From: Picochlorum sp. 'celeri'
Taxonomy: Eukaryota > Chlorophyta > Trebouxiophyceae
Direction: 5' to 3'
Assembly: GCA_010909725.1 (NCBI GenBank)
Contig: JAACMV010000023.1
Location: 868,001 to 932,000 of the forward strand
Length of the DNA: 64,000 nt
Part shown: positions 54,312-63,639 of the stretch, piece by piece
How the letters are laid out: each line of letters starts with the position of its first letter
Position numbering within the stretch: the stretch's first letter is position 1
The notes under the pieces: model-generated
What the model saw: only the letters and a program-made list of their open reading frames with translations
The model's database searches: none
Told to the model about the DNA's origin: nothing
Made by a program: the position numbers and the translations under genes

Positions 54312-54896
54312 ATGCAGTCACTTGCCGTCTCCAGAGTACCACGCGTTGGTGGTTTTACAAACTGGCAGCCAGCCAGAACAACCACACACCGCATGACCCC
54401 ACGTGCCAATGCTAGTGAGGGAACAACCGAGTCTGAGACTCCTACACAAGGTTCTACTGTATTCTACGCCGGGAACAGCTACTCTGAAAACGAGTGGGCG
54501 GATGCTGTGAAGCAAGGTGTGGTGGCCCCTGCTCCAGCAGAGCCAACAGAGGCTGCCAACCAGGATATGAGCATCGCTGATGTGATGGCATTTTCCGGAC
54601 CAGGACCAGAAATTATCAATGGAAGATTAGCCATGCTGGCATTCATTTCCGCATTGGGAGCAGAATTGTCCTCTGGAGAGACTGTTTTGAAGCAGTGGTC
54701 AGATGAGCCTACAGGCGTGTTTTTGAGCTTTGTTTTATTCAGTGCGGCCAGTTTAATCCCAATGCTCAATTCTACAAAGAGAGAAGCATTTGGACCATTC
54801 TCCCCAGAGGCGGAGACGTTGAATGGGCGTGCTGCCATGATTGGCTTTGCCAGTCTCTTGGCAATTGAAATTGTCAAGGGATCTGCCTTGTTTTAA
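54312..54896 (+). CDS. Three-helix LHC-like (ELIP-type) plastid protein, paralogue 1
   Basis: 194 residues, ATG 54312. The first ~40 residues (MQSLAVSRVPRVGGFTNWQPARTTTHRM..) are a transit peptide. The mature part has the chlorophyll-binding helix 1 motif EIINGRLAMLAFISALGAE, a middle helix (GVFLSFVLFSAASLIPML) and helix 3 with ETLNGRAAMIGFASLLAIE. This is the ELIP/LHC-like layout: helices 1 and 3 share ExxNGRxAM. Such proteins bind free chlorophyll and carotenoid and act in photoprotection under high light. A related gene at 56735 differs mainly in the N-terminal region; a sulfotransferase lies between them. Confidence 0.92.
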   Translation: MQSLAVSRVPRVGGFTNWQPARTTTHRMTPRANASEGTTESETPTQGSTVFYAGNSYSENEWADAVKQGVVAPAPAEPTEAANQDMSIADVMAFSGPGPEIINGRLAMLAFISALGAELSSGETVLKQWSDEPTGVFLSFVLFSAASLIPMLNSTKREAFGPFSPEAETLNGRAAMIGFASLLAIEIVKGSALF

Positions 54897-55330
54897 AATG
54901 TATGATATATATACGTCAAGACGATTCTTTATTGTTTCATTCATTCTTTTGTAATGCACTACATTCTAGATACTCCACGAGGTGTATATATCATGGTGCT
55001 ATTCAATTGATTGAGCTCATCCTCCCAATTCCAACTGGGTTCAACTGTGACTTGTTCTAGGTGATGACCCTAGCAGTGCTGTTCTACCATTAATAACCGA
55101 CTTGGTGTACATCTGTTGAATTATAATTGATTCAAATTATAATAGTAGTTTAGGGTTACAGGATAGAGGGTGTTTGAGGCTTGGACCGCCGTTTTCTGAT
55201 TATTCAACGCTCGGTGTGAACCAACCTTGCACGTTCCTCTCAACGAAAGTGCGATATGTTTACCCTGAGGGCGTGATTTTGCCGTTTAAATCCACAAAAT
55301 CTATAGTAATAGAGAAGAGAGCGCGCATCC
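54897..55330. other. Intergenic region, LHC-like gene to sulfotransferase
   Basis: About 430 bp. AT-rich with repeats of AATTATAAT near 55125-55145. A plus-strand frame at 55174-55330 is open but has no ATG, so I do not call it coding. Confidence 0.4.
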
Positions 55331-56455
55331 ATGGTATTGAACAATCTTCACAGCGCAGGCTGGAGTGGTGGTCAAAGACGCTGGATCCTTCTCTTGGTGA
55401 CTACAACAGTGGTTGGGCTCCCCCTGTTTGTATGGACACGTGTTATGAATGCTAAGATGTCAAATTCTGTGTGCGGAGTAGGGGGAACACTCTTCTCTCG
55501 GCCACAGAGCATGGAGGACATTGCCTGTCCACTGAACACAAAATATCTGAACGACTTTGTCGCTAACTATAGCCAGCACAGAGACGATATCAAGGATAGA
55601 TTAGTACGAGCTCGAAAGATGTGGCGAGATGGGAACGCAAAAGCGTATGTGCAGCACATTCACAAGGGAGGTGGATCCACCATGTGTGCATTCTTGGCAT
55701 CACTGCCACAGCTGGGTGTCAAAGCTCAAAATAACTGCAACGGACCGAGAGAGTTTTTTCACATCACTGCTTCAAATTTCAAGTCTATAGAAGACCATAT
55801 GGATTCGAGGAAAGAGAGGTTTGTCTTCAATGAGCGGTCAATGGCATCTGCTGCCAGTCCAGAGGCAGCTGATGCGAGGAAGCATTTTATTTTGTTAACC
55901 TCTGTTCGCCATCCGCTGGATCGAATCATATCGCACATGTCGCATGTGTATGAATTATCGATAGAAAACAAAAAAAGTGTGGATGAGCTTGTGTTGTGGC
56001 TGAAACGATTTCTCAGTGATACCAAACCACAAGGAGCCAGGCTGAGTGAAGAGAAGGAGGAGTTTCACCATCATGAAAACAACTTTGAGACCATGGTATT
56101 TTTAGGAAGGTTTCACCAGCAGACCAGTAAAGTCCCAGTGTCTGCCATGAATGCTCTTCACGCGCTCGATGCATTTGATATTGTCATACCAACAGATCAA
56201 ATGTCGGACGGATTGCAGGTGATTCGATCCATGTTTGCCCCCTCCACCCTCGATAAGAAGAAACCTGAAGGAAAACGAGCGAATGCGAGGCAGTCATCAG
56301 ATATTCTGTCGGAGGCGATGAGAACACGTGCTGACTTGAGAGAGTTGCATCTAGAAATACTATCAGAAAATTGTGCAGACTTGGCCTTGTATCAACGGGC
56401 GCAAGTGGTTTTCCAGATGACACTAGAGGTGATGGAGGAACTTGAGTGGATATAA
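55331..56455 (+). CDS. Golgi carbohydrate sulfotransferase-like protein
   Basis: 374 residues, single exon. Type II topology: basic N-terminus, transmembrane segment at about residues 19-36 (ILLLVTTTVVGLPLFVW), then a lumenal domain. The PAPS 5'-phosphosulfate loop is visible as AYVQHIHKGGGSTMCAFL, and the 3'-phosphate loop as FILLTSVRHPLDRIISHM (Arg-x-Pro..Ser). These are the two hallmark motifs of PAPS-dependent membrane sulfotransferases. The substrate is not predictable; sulfated wall polysaccharide or glycoprotein is the likely acceptor in an alga. Remaining sequence (residues 200-374) has no close family resemblance. Confidence 0.82.
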   Translation: MVLNNLHSAGWSGGQRRWILLLVTTTVVGLPLFVWTRVMNAKMSNSVCGVGGTLFSRPQSMEDIACPLNTKYLNDFVANYSQHRDDIKDRLVRARKMWRDGNAKAYVQHIHKGGGSTMCAFLASLPQLGVKAQNNCNGPREFFHITASNFKSIEDHMDSRKERFVFNERSMASAASPEAADARKHFILLTSVRHPLDRIISHMSHVYELSIENKKSVDELVLWLKRFLSDTKPQGARLSEEKEEFHHHENNFETMVFLGRFHQQTSKVPVSAMNALHALDAFDIVIPTDQMSDGLQVIRSMFAPSTLDKKKPEGKRANARQSSDILSEAMRTRADLRELHLEILSENCADLALYQRAQVVFQMTLEVMEELEWI

Positions 56456-56734
56456 TACCTTGTTTAGAGTCCTATTTTATGTTTCAACAACAATACGTAA
56501 CACATTCTAGTAGAAACAGAGTCCAGGAGCGCCAGGCGCTCTGTTTCTAGAAGCGCGTCCTTGCATGGGGTGATCACCCATCATGATGGCGAATCTGAGC
56601 CACACATCTGGCATGCCAGATTGGTATAAAGCCCCCGGGCACCTCCAACCGAACAACACAATTAAATCAAGTAAAATCTACAATTTACGGATCAAATCGA
56701 TTTCTACCAAGTAGTAAACGAATCTTTATTCACA
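56456..56734. promoter_or_regulatory. Promoter of the second LHC-like gene: TATA box and palindromes
   Basis: 279 bp. TATAAA at 56625-56630, 105 nt before the ATG. Just upstream: perfect 16-nt palindrome ATCTGGCATGCCAGAT (56606-56621) and GGGTGATCACCC (56568-56579). Further upstream, at the sulfotransferase 3' end, an 11-bp perfect stem TAGAAACAGAG (56511-56521) / CTCTGTTTCTA (56539-56549). Confidence 0.6.
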
Positions 56735-57369
56735 ATGTACGCTGTTGCTTCCCAGAGAACATTCAACCTCAGAACCACTGTCCAAGGTGCCTCCAAGGGT
56801 GGGCTCAGGAGACACGCCCGCAAGGCAGCTTTTGTCGTGCGTGCTTCCGAGGAACCAGCTCCAGAGACACCAAAGACTACTGAATCTGTCCCAGAAATGC
56901 CACAAGAGCAGGTAAGTATGCACATGATGTGATGACTATGACTACTACAGGTGTCCGAGGGATGGAGCGATACTGACCACTCGTTTATACTATACTATAG
57001 GCCGCAACCCCACCACCTCCACCACCAGCTCCAAAGACTCCAGGTTTTGGAGAATTGATGGCATTCTCTGGACCAGCACCAGAGATTATCAACGGTCGCC
57101 TCGCCATGATTGCCTTTGTGGCTGCCTTGGGAGCTGAGCTCTCTTCCGGAGAGTCTGTCCTCACCCAGTTCAAGGACGCCCCAGTCGGAGTCATTGGAAC
57201 CTTTTTGTTGTTCTCTGCAGCCTCTTTGATCCCAATGTTCAAGAACGCTGACAGAGAGGCCATTGGACCACTCACCCCACAGGTCGAGTTGACCAATGGA
57301 CGTGCTGCCATGCTTGGATTTGCCAGTCTTTTGTTGGTCGAGGGATTCCGTGGAGCTGCTCTCTTCTAA
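56735..57369 (+). CDS. Three-helix LHC-like (ELIP-type) plastid protein, paralogue 2
   Basis: Two exons, 56735..56911 and 57001..57369 (89-nt phase-0 intron GTAAGTAT...CTATAG), give 181 residues. Transit peptide (MYAVASQRTFNLRTTVQGASKGGLRRHARKAAFVVRAS), acidic linker, Pro-rich stretch (PPPPPPAPKTP), then the three helices: EIINGRLAMIAFVAALGAE, GVIGTFLLFSAASLIPMF and ELTNGRAAMLGFASLLLVE. Core residues are almost identical to the gene at 54312, so they are paralogues, but only this one has the intron. Same photoprotective role inferred. Confidence 0.92.
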
Positions 57370-57797
57370 GCAGTCAGTCCAAATACGATACTATCGCACC
57401 ACAGATATGGTGAAACGCATTCAAATATATGTACGAGAGTATGATTCTTTTCTCATCTTGAAGATTTGAGACATTATTATAACAACGGTGTATGTTCATG
57501 TTGATTTTTTCATTCTTTTGGTTGTAAAGCATTCAAGCTTGAAAACACTGTATACTCATGGTCATGGATATTTTCACATCATCTCAAACTCATTCTCGCA
57601 TGGAACTTCTCAGAAGATTCAATTCCAGATCGATCTGCAGATGACTGCATTCACAGATGAGGGTACCCCTACTAACACATCTGTGACACTCGCATCGGCA
57701 GGGCAATAGCATTGTTCAAACATTTCATATTTTTATTATTACCATTACATTGACTGTCTAAATAGCCACTGTCAAATACAATTGCAGCTGAATAAGA
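57370..57797. other. Intergenic region, LHC-like gene to SufE-BolA
   Basis: About 430 bp. A plus-strand open frame at 57488-57709 has no domain and low coding appearance. No other feature found. Confidence 0.4.
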
Positions 57798-58857
57798 ATG
57801 AAATTCCTGGTACGACGAACTGACACGTTCCCTTGCTGCATTTCATCACCAATGCCGTTTTATTAACACCTGATATATTATATATACCTATAGGATACGA
57901 AATGTGCATTTTCTATGCCCTTATTCCACCAACCAAGGGGCAGAATGAGTGGTCGAGTTCAAGCCTCGACAACCCAGCTACCAGAGCGTTTGGATACCAT
58001 TGTGGCATCTTTCAAGGCAGTGCCTGATCCAATGCAGCGATACAAGCAATTACTATTCTATGCTTCAAAGATTGAGCCATTGGAAGGAGCATATAAAGTG
58101 GAGGAGAACAAGGTGAAGGGCTGTGTGTCACAGGTGTGGGTGGTGCCACAGGTCCAAGAGGATGGCACTGTCCAATGGATGGCTGATTCCGACTCTCAAC
58201 TGACCAAGGTATGAATTCAGAGTATGATGATGTGTATGATATAATAAAAGCATGATCTATTTTTCCTCCTGTGTGTAGGGATTGGCTGCTCTTTTGGTGC
58301 AAGGTTTGAGCGGCATTACGCCCAAAGAAATCATCACGATCCAGCCAGAGTTTATCACCGAGCTTGGACTGCAACAGAGTCTGACTCCATCACGGAATAA
58401 TGGGTTTTTGAACATGTTCAAACTAATGCAGAGCAAGGCATTGGAGCTTGCCATGGAGAGTGTCAATGCAGCATCAAGTGGTGCTGCTACCGCTGGTGCA
58501 CGCGATGCCACGGTGAATGACACGCCTGTAGAATCAGACCAAGAAGAGCATCATAATGAAGACCAAGAAACATCATCGACACCTGTCGGCGACAGCATTC
58601 GCCGAAAGCTGGAACAAGAACTTGAGCCAACAAAACTCGTCATTCTGGATGAATCCTCCAGGCATGCCAATCATGCCGAAAGAATGGGCGCTGCCTCTCA
58701 GGGAGAGACACACTTCACCATTGAGATTGTGTCAGACAAGTTTCAAGGACTGACATCGATCAAAAGACACAGACTGGTCTATGGAATTTTAGAAGAAGAA
58801 TTGGAGGGATCAGTCCATGCACTGTCATTGGTTACCAAAACCCCCGAGGAAGCATAA
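57798..58857 (+). CDS. SUFE1: Plastid SufE-BolA fusion (SUFE1-type)
   Basis: Exons 57798..57809 (MKFL), 57894..58208 and 58279..58857 give 301 residues; the 12-nt first exon is inferred from a GTACGACG donor and a CTATAG acceptor that keep the frame. A start at 57915 (MPLFHQPRGRM) is the alternative. The SufE domain starts at LPERLDTIVASFKAVPDPMQRYKQLLFYASKIEPL; active Cys is C81 in KVKGCVSQVWV. After an acidic linker a BolA domain follows (SSRHANHAERMGAASQGETHFTIEIVSDKF..SIKRHRLVYGIL). SufE accepts sulfur from NFS2 for Fe-S assembly; the fused BolA form occurs in plastids of the green lineage and supports a plastid location. PanB starts 39 nt downstream. Confidence 0.88.
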
Positions 58858-58896
58858 ACACCCATTAATTTATATGTGTATAATTCTACTATTGTA

Positions 58897-60054
58897 ATGT
58901 CATTCCGATCGATACAAAAAGCGCTCGGTTTGGGGTTTGCATGTCGACAACAATGCTCCCTGAATAATGTCGCAGTCACCGCTGCTCTGTTTCAAGAGAG
59001 GGCGTATTCTTATTATCATCATCACGGAAGAGATGATGAGCATCACGGATCTCTGAGGAAGTACTCCAATGTACCAGAAGATTTGGTATACTCTGGTCCA
59101 AAAGCTCCAGCCCCAACCAGAGTAACTCTTCGCACACTGCAGCAAAAGTATCAGAAAGGCATTCCTCTGACAATGATCACAGCATATGACTACCCATCAG
59201 CAGTCCACGTAGATATGTCAGGAATAGATTTATTACTGGTGGGGGATTCTTCTGCCATGGTGGTGCATGGCCATGATACAACCATTCCTATTACATTGGA
59301 AGAGATGATTACGCACTGTAAAGCTGTTGCAAGAGGGGCGCGTAGGCCATTTATTGTAGGAGACTTGCCATTTGGATGCTTTGAAGAAAGCAAGGAGCAG
59401 GCTGTTGCGTCTGCAATCAAAATGATGAAGGAGGGTGGCGTAGATGCAGTAAAGGTTGAAGGAGGGTTTCCAGCCCGTGCTCACACCGTGTCGGCGATTA
59501 ATGAGGCGGGCATTGCTGTTGTAGGTCATGTTGGACTGACCCCTCAGTCTATATCGAAACTAGGAGGCTTCCGGCCTGCGGGACGGACTGCATCAGAAGC
59601 GCTCCGAGTGATGAAGGAGGCTGCAGCACTTCAAGAGGCAGGATGCATCGCTATTGTCCTTGAATGTATTCCGAGCATCGTCGCAGCAGCCATCACTCGT
59701 GAATTAAAAATACCAACAATCGGTATAGGATCAGGACCACAGTGTTCTGGACAGGTGCTGGTGTTCCATGATATGCTTGGATTTCTCCAGCACCCACACC
59801 ATGCCAAAGTCACCCCAAAGTTTTGCAAAAAGTATGCCAATGTAGGGACAGATATTCAAAAGGCGCTCCTGGAGTATGTCGAGGATGTAGAGTCGAAAGG
59901 ATTTCCGACTGAAGCTCATTCCCCGTATACCATTCCAGATGGGGAACTGTATGCCTTGGGCAGGGCACTGAAAAAGCAGGGATATACTGCTGCTGCAGAG
60001 GAATGTTTGGAAGGATCTGATCCGGGAGGAGATGCTGACGATGATGATGAATAG
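58897..60054 (+). CDS. panB: 3-methyl-2-oxobutanoate (ketopantoate) hydroxymethyltransferase
   Basis: 385 residues from ATG 58897 (a GTG lies in frame upstream). The N-terminal ~70 residues are a mitochondrial-type presequence with a His-rich part ([15 protein letters not shown]). The catalytic domain reads [120 protein letters not shown] and [12 protein letters not shown]. It makes ketopantoate for pantothenate and CoA from 2-oxoisovalerate and methylene-THF. Ends in an acidic tail (DADDDDE). Confidence 0.94.
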   Translation: MSFRSIQKALGLGFACRQQCSLNNVAVTAALFQERAYSYYHHHGRDDEHHGSLRKYSNVPEDLVYSGPKAPAPTRVTLRTLQQKYQKGIPLTMITAYDYPSAVHVDMSGIDLLLVGDSSAMVVHGHDTTIPITLEEMITHCKAVARGARRPFIVGDLPFGCFEESKEQAVASAIKMMKEGGVDAVKVEGGFPARAHTVSAINEAGIAVVGHVGLTPQSISKLGGFRPAGRTASEALRVMKEAAALQEAGCIAIVLECIPSIVAAAITRELKIPTIGIGSGPQCSGQVLVFHDMLGFLQHPHHAKVTPKFCKKYANVGTDIQKALLEYVEDVESKGFPTEAHSPYTIPDGELYALGRALKKQGYTAAAEECLEGSDPGGDADDDDE

Positions 60055-60097
60055 CATAGTATATGTAAAGACACGCACGCATGTATACTACTATAGC

Positions 60098-60120
60098 GCA
60101 TGCATGCATGCATGCATGCA
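60098..60120. repeat. (GCAT)n microsatellite
   Basis: 23 nt of uninterrupted GCAT repeat between the panB stop and the desaturase gene. Confidence 0.95.
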
Positions 60121-60347
60121 CTTCATAAGAATATGAGTAGAATATTCATGGGGGGCCTTGTAGCGAATGGCGTTGCCACCGTCACCCATGGGATGACACA
60201 TGTGTCCCATCAAAGCATGGCTGTCATGGGAACCTTGAAAAAGAATATCGAGGCACGTGGCACCTTATTCCCAACGTACACGAGGCTCCGTGACTGCGAG
60301 AGTGAGTATTATTATTTCTTATTTTCGACCACCACTATTACTAAAAA

Positions 60348-61559
60348 ATGATGGAGTATTTTACCCCCATGAAAGGGGATGAAATACTGAAAACAAAGGT
60401 TGGATCGACATACCACTGGGTAACCAACGGCGAACCTCATGCTATTAGAAGACGAGAAATCTTGAATAAATACGGTGATGAGGTGAAAAAGCTGTATGGT
60501 TATGATACAAAAACAGCTTGGCAAGTGCTATCTGTGGTCTTGGCACAGTTTATCATGGCATACGCTGTCCGCGGGTGGTCCTGGGGCGTCGTTGCTATTC
60601 TTTCATATGTGGTGAGTGGAACACTGAATCAGAACTTATTCTGTGCTCAGCATGAAATTAGTCATTGTTTAGCATTCAAGAAGCCATCTCATAACAAGCT
60701 ATTGGCGTTGGTGGCGAACATGCCTCTTGTGGTTCCTGTTGCTGTCAAGTTTAGAGAGTATCACCACGATCATCATTTGTTCTTGGGTGTTGATGGGGGT
60801 GATGTGGATCTTCCAACCGTTCTGGAGTCGACGTGGATCCGAGGGTTGGGTATGAAGTTGTTGTATGGATTTGTCTACCTTGTTGTCTATGGCGTCAGGC
60901 CATTGCTTGTGAGGCCAAAGCAGGCACACATGGGTGATGTTGTGAACTGGATTCTTGTGATGGGAACGAATGCGGCAGTGCTATATTTCTGGGGGATCAA
61001 GTCCCTGGTATACTTGTTTGCTGGATCGATTCTTGGGGGAGGTATCCATCCCTTGGCTGGGCATTTGATTGCGGAGCATTACATGTTCGAGCCTGGACAG
61101 GAGACGTACAGTTATTATGGTCCATTGAATGCGTTGAGTTATAATGTTGGATATCATAACGAGCATCATGATTTCCCTCAGATTCCTCAGACGCGGTTGC
61201 ACAAGCTGAGAAAGATTGCTCCAGAGTATTATGAGAATCTGTATCAGCACACCTCATGGACATGGGTCTTGTACAAGTTCTTTACGGATCCAAATATGGG
61301 TCCATGGTCTCGTATGCATAGGATGGCTCGTGTCGGGGAGGAAAAGGCTAATGCACAGTACATTACTGGCAACTGCAGGTATGGAACCAAGATGGATGTT
61401 ACAGGGATGGATCAGGAGAGCACCGCAACCAGTGCTCAGGTGATGCAGGAGAAGAATAGCAACGTGACGAATGGATATGTGACGAGAGCATCCAGTCGTA
61501 AGGCTTCCAAGCACATCCGCTCTGATTCTGCCATTGAGAATTATGCCATGAACAATTGA
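60348..61559 (+). CDS. Sphingolipid delta-4 desaturase (DES1 type)
   Basis: 403 residues from the ATG at 60348. Three histidine boxes: HEISH (102-106), HHDHH (139-143) and HNEHH (270-274), in the DES1 order. DES1 landmarks include PHAIRRREIL, HPLAGHLIAEHYMF, GQETYSYYGPLNALSYNVGYHNEHHDFP and the LHKLRKIAPEYYENLYQHTSW helix. The enzyme introduces the delta-4 double bond in dihydroceramide. The C-terminus (residues ~330-403) is an extra Ser/Thr-rich tail not seen in the usual ~320-residue family. An upstream open exon (from ATG 60133) ends in GTGAGT and can be joined at 60376 in phase 1 (alternative start), so the N-terminus is uncertain. Confidence 0.88.
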   Translation: MMEYFTPMKGDEILKTKVGSTYHWVTNGEPHAIRRREILNKYGDEVKKLYGYDTKTAWQVLSVVLAQFIMAYAVRGWSWGVVAILSYVVSGTLNQNLFCAQHEISHCLAFKKPSHNKLLALVANMPLVVPVAVKFREYHHDHHLFLGVDGGDVDLPTVLESTWIRGLGMKLLYGFVYLVVYGVRPLLVRPKQAHMGDVVNWILVMGTNAAVLYFWGIKSLVYLFAGSILGGGIHPLAGHLIAEHYMFEPGQETYSYYGPLNALSYNVGYHNEHHDFPQIPQTRLHKLRKIAPEYYENLYQHTSWTWVLYKFFTDPNMGPWSRMHRMARVGEEKANAQYITGNCRYGTKMDVTGMDQESTATSAQVMQEKNSNVTNGYVTRASSRKASKHIRSDSAIENYAMNN

Positions 61560-61809
61560 CCTCGTGCCATAGTACATGTTTCTCGCATTTGATTTCGTTT
61601 TTTTCTTCAACTTCTGGATTGTAACGAGTATGACAATGACATGTGTTTTTTTTAATACAAGAAATCCATGGTTGCGGTTACAAAACAGAGACATGGTATA
61701 TTTTATGAACATTCTGTGGTAGTATATAGTAATCTGATGGTGGATTCATGATGGTGTCCGCAAAATTCTGATCAAAAAAGATGAAAAAAAAGACGCTCTG
61801 TTGGATTGG

Positions 61810-61838
61810 CTCCCCCGGGGGAGTCTAGGGCCTAGACT
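61810..61838. other. Tandem palindromes at the TMEM45 3' end
   Basis: CTCCCCCGGGGGAG (61810-61823) is a 14-nt perfect palindrome. It shares two bases with AGTCTAGG-G-CCTAGACT (8-bp arms, 61822-61838), whose right arm contains the TMEM45 stop codon (61832-61834). Confidence 0.85.
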
Positions 61839-62944
61839 GGAGAATCATGACGTGGCACTAGGGACATTCGTGTCCCTGCCCGAGCCACACAGCCATGCTT
61901 GGGGCTATGTTCGCTCGGACATAATGCCGAATCGTTATCAAAAGACTCTTCACTTTGCAGTAGATGTTTTCTCTCCGCCAGCTCCAAAACACCCTTGTCC
62001 GTCAAACTGGCAAGATTGGTGTGTCTGGGCAAACATTGATGCTCTGCCTCACAGGTGGACAGCAATGCCTTTGGAATCAACTGATGCGCATGTAATACAG
62101 ACAAGATCACATACAACCCAAGCACTGATACGGCAATGAGCAAGAGTATCATGCAAAAGAAAACTGGCGCCAGCATGGCCCCAACGGACCTTGACTGGGT
62201 CCATTCTGGGCCACCAGCGTACATGGCTTTCCCAATTTGAATCAACCATGCACCAACGAGAATCGTCGTCACTGATTTACTCATGCTCACAACTGGCGAC
62301 TTTGTAGCATATACTTCCAACATGGCACACACAAATGCAAACAACATGGCCACGGCCAACAGCCAATGCACCATCTTATCCAATGCTTCATGTTTTTCAT
62401 GCACAAACATTAAAAATCCCATGATGCCAATCCACAGAGCCGAAAATGCTCTATTCACTCCAGGAGGAAGTTCCACCACACGTGATAGCAAATCCACAAT
62501 CCCACTGGTAATAACTGCAGGATAAGATGATGCATGCTGCCAATTATTCACATTGTCACCAGCAAACTCTCCAGCATGTATTGTTCCTTCCGGACAGTAC
62601 AAATGCTGGAATCCCTCTGATAAATGATCAAAGTACAATTCCATACTCATGGCAATAATCGGCAACACAATCTTCAACACAGGCTCCAGCAAGCTCATCC
62701 TCTCTCGTGGAAACCGATAAAAGGGCTGTGACTCAAACACCATCTTATTCCGAACTGACACAACACTTCTGAGACACACATTATACGCCCACCATGATCC
62801 CCACACAACAAACAGTATCCCAGGAAGGACATGCCCCATCAGCGTTCCTCCTTCACCCTTTGGTGGCACACCATCACAGCTCACCCCCATCCCTTCATGA
62901 CCACCACCACCACCACCGTGATGTGACATGTGATCCATATTCAT
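61832..62944 (-). CDS. TMEM45/DUF716-type multi-pass membrane protein
   Basis: 370 residues, single exon. The N-terminus is a His/Gly/Met-rich stretch (MNMDHMSHHGGGGGGHEGMG) that could bind metal. The TMEM45 fold follows: GHVLPGILFVVWGSWWAYN (family signature), EPVLKIVLPIIAMSMELYFD, FSALWIGIMGFLMFVHEKHEALDKMVHWLLAVAMLF, VYATKSPVVSMSKSVTTILVGAWLIQIGKAMYAG and VFFCMILLLIAVSVLGLYVIL. Seven or so transmembrane segments. The C-terminal tail is polar. Animal TMEM45 and plant DUF716 members are uncharacterised or defence-linked membrane proteins; I make no functional claim. Convergent with the sphingolipid desaturase. Confidence 0.86.
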   Translation of the reverse strand: MNMDHMSHHGGGGGGHEGMGVSCDGVPPKGEGGTLMGHVLPGILFVVWGSWWAYNVCLRSVVSVRNKMVFESQPFYRFPRERMSLLEPVLKIVLPIIAMSMELYFDHLSEGFQHLYCPEGTIHAGEFAGDNVNNWQHASSYPAVITSGIVDLLSRVVELPPGVNRAFSALWIGIMGFLMFVHEKHEALDKMVHWLLAVAMLFAFVCAMLEVYATKSPVVSMSKSVTTILVGAWLIQIGKAMYAGGPEWTQSRSVGAMLAPVFFCMILLLIAVSVLGLYVILSVLHAHQLIPKALLSTCEAEHQCLPRHTNLASLTDKGVLELAERKHLLQSEESFDNDSALCPSEHSPKHGCVARAGTRMSLVPRHDSPV

Positions 62945-63138
62945 CTATTTATATATCGTTACAGTAGTAGTTCTTTCCTGATCCGTGTTTCTCTATCTCT
63001 CTTTCTTCTTCTTGTTTGAAAACAACTAGTTTTTAGCGTGTATGCATAAAATTGATATGATGCGTGTTCGTTTCGTATGTATGCAATGGGTTGAGTTTAG
63101 ATATTGTCCCTACATACACCACTGAACATACAGGTATA

Positions 63139-63630
63139 TCAAATGTACTGTATCCACTGTCCTCTTAAACACCTGAACAGATTAGAAAAACTCATCAGAC
63201 CATGAAGGCAGACTATATGGCACAGTGCATCCGTAGAATGCAGTCGACCAGTTGTCAAACGGCGCCATGACGCAGTCAATGTACCAGATAGTCTCTTCGA
63301 CCGTGACCAACCACCCCATATTATGGCCAAATCATCAATAAATGTGTAAAATATCCACAGATCATGATACAGAAACACGTACCGACGACTCGAAACCGTG
63401 CCTTGGTCGCAGAGTCGTGCCTTGTCAGCAAAGCAGGACGTGGGGGAAAAAAAAACTGTGGAAAATGCGGATAGTGCTTTCGCACTGAAATGTGCCTTTT
63501 CTCTGTCAGCAAAATTGAAAACCATAAAATATACACGTGTCGAGACGGGTCCGATGGCCTTGTACAGATTCCAATGGTTCTGCAGGTAACGCCGGGGCGG
63601 GCGCACCCGTTTGTTGAAAAGTGTACCATC
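63139..63630 (-). CDS. Uncertain multi-exon gene, right edge of window
   Basis: An open minus-strand frame of 155 residues overlaps a second frame starting at ATG 63629. A clean C-terminus reading ETIWYIDCVMAPFDNWSTAF..LPSWSDEFF can be joined through a GTACGTGT donor near 63380 and a GGTCGAAG acceptor near 63291, in phase 1. The exon upstream of the donor is ambiguous between two frames (one reads RRYLQNHWNLYKAIGPVSTRVYF). I do not recognise the protein. The spliced C-terminus looks protein-like, with conserved-looking Trp, Tyr and Pro. Confidence 0.35.
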   Translation of the reverse strand, partial: DGTLFNKRVRPPRRYLQNHWNLYKAIGPVSTRVYFMVFNFADREKAHFSAKALSAFSTVFFSPTSCFADKARLCDQGTVSSRRYVFLYHDLWIFYTFIDDLAIIWGGWSRSKRLSGTLTASWRRLTTGRLHSTDALCHIVCLHGLMSFSNLFRCLRGQWIQYI

Positions 63631-63639
63631 AACGGCTTG

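Noticed and set aside
57488..57709. Plus-strand frame after the second LHC-like gene
   Set aside because: No start context, no domain, AT-driven composition; likely 3' UTR of the LHC-like gene.
60098..60120. GCAT repeat as CRISPR or other array
   Set aside because: It is a simple 4-nt microsatellite without spacers.
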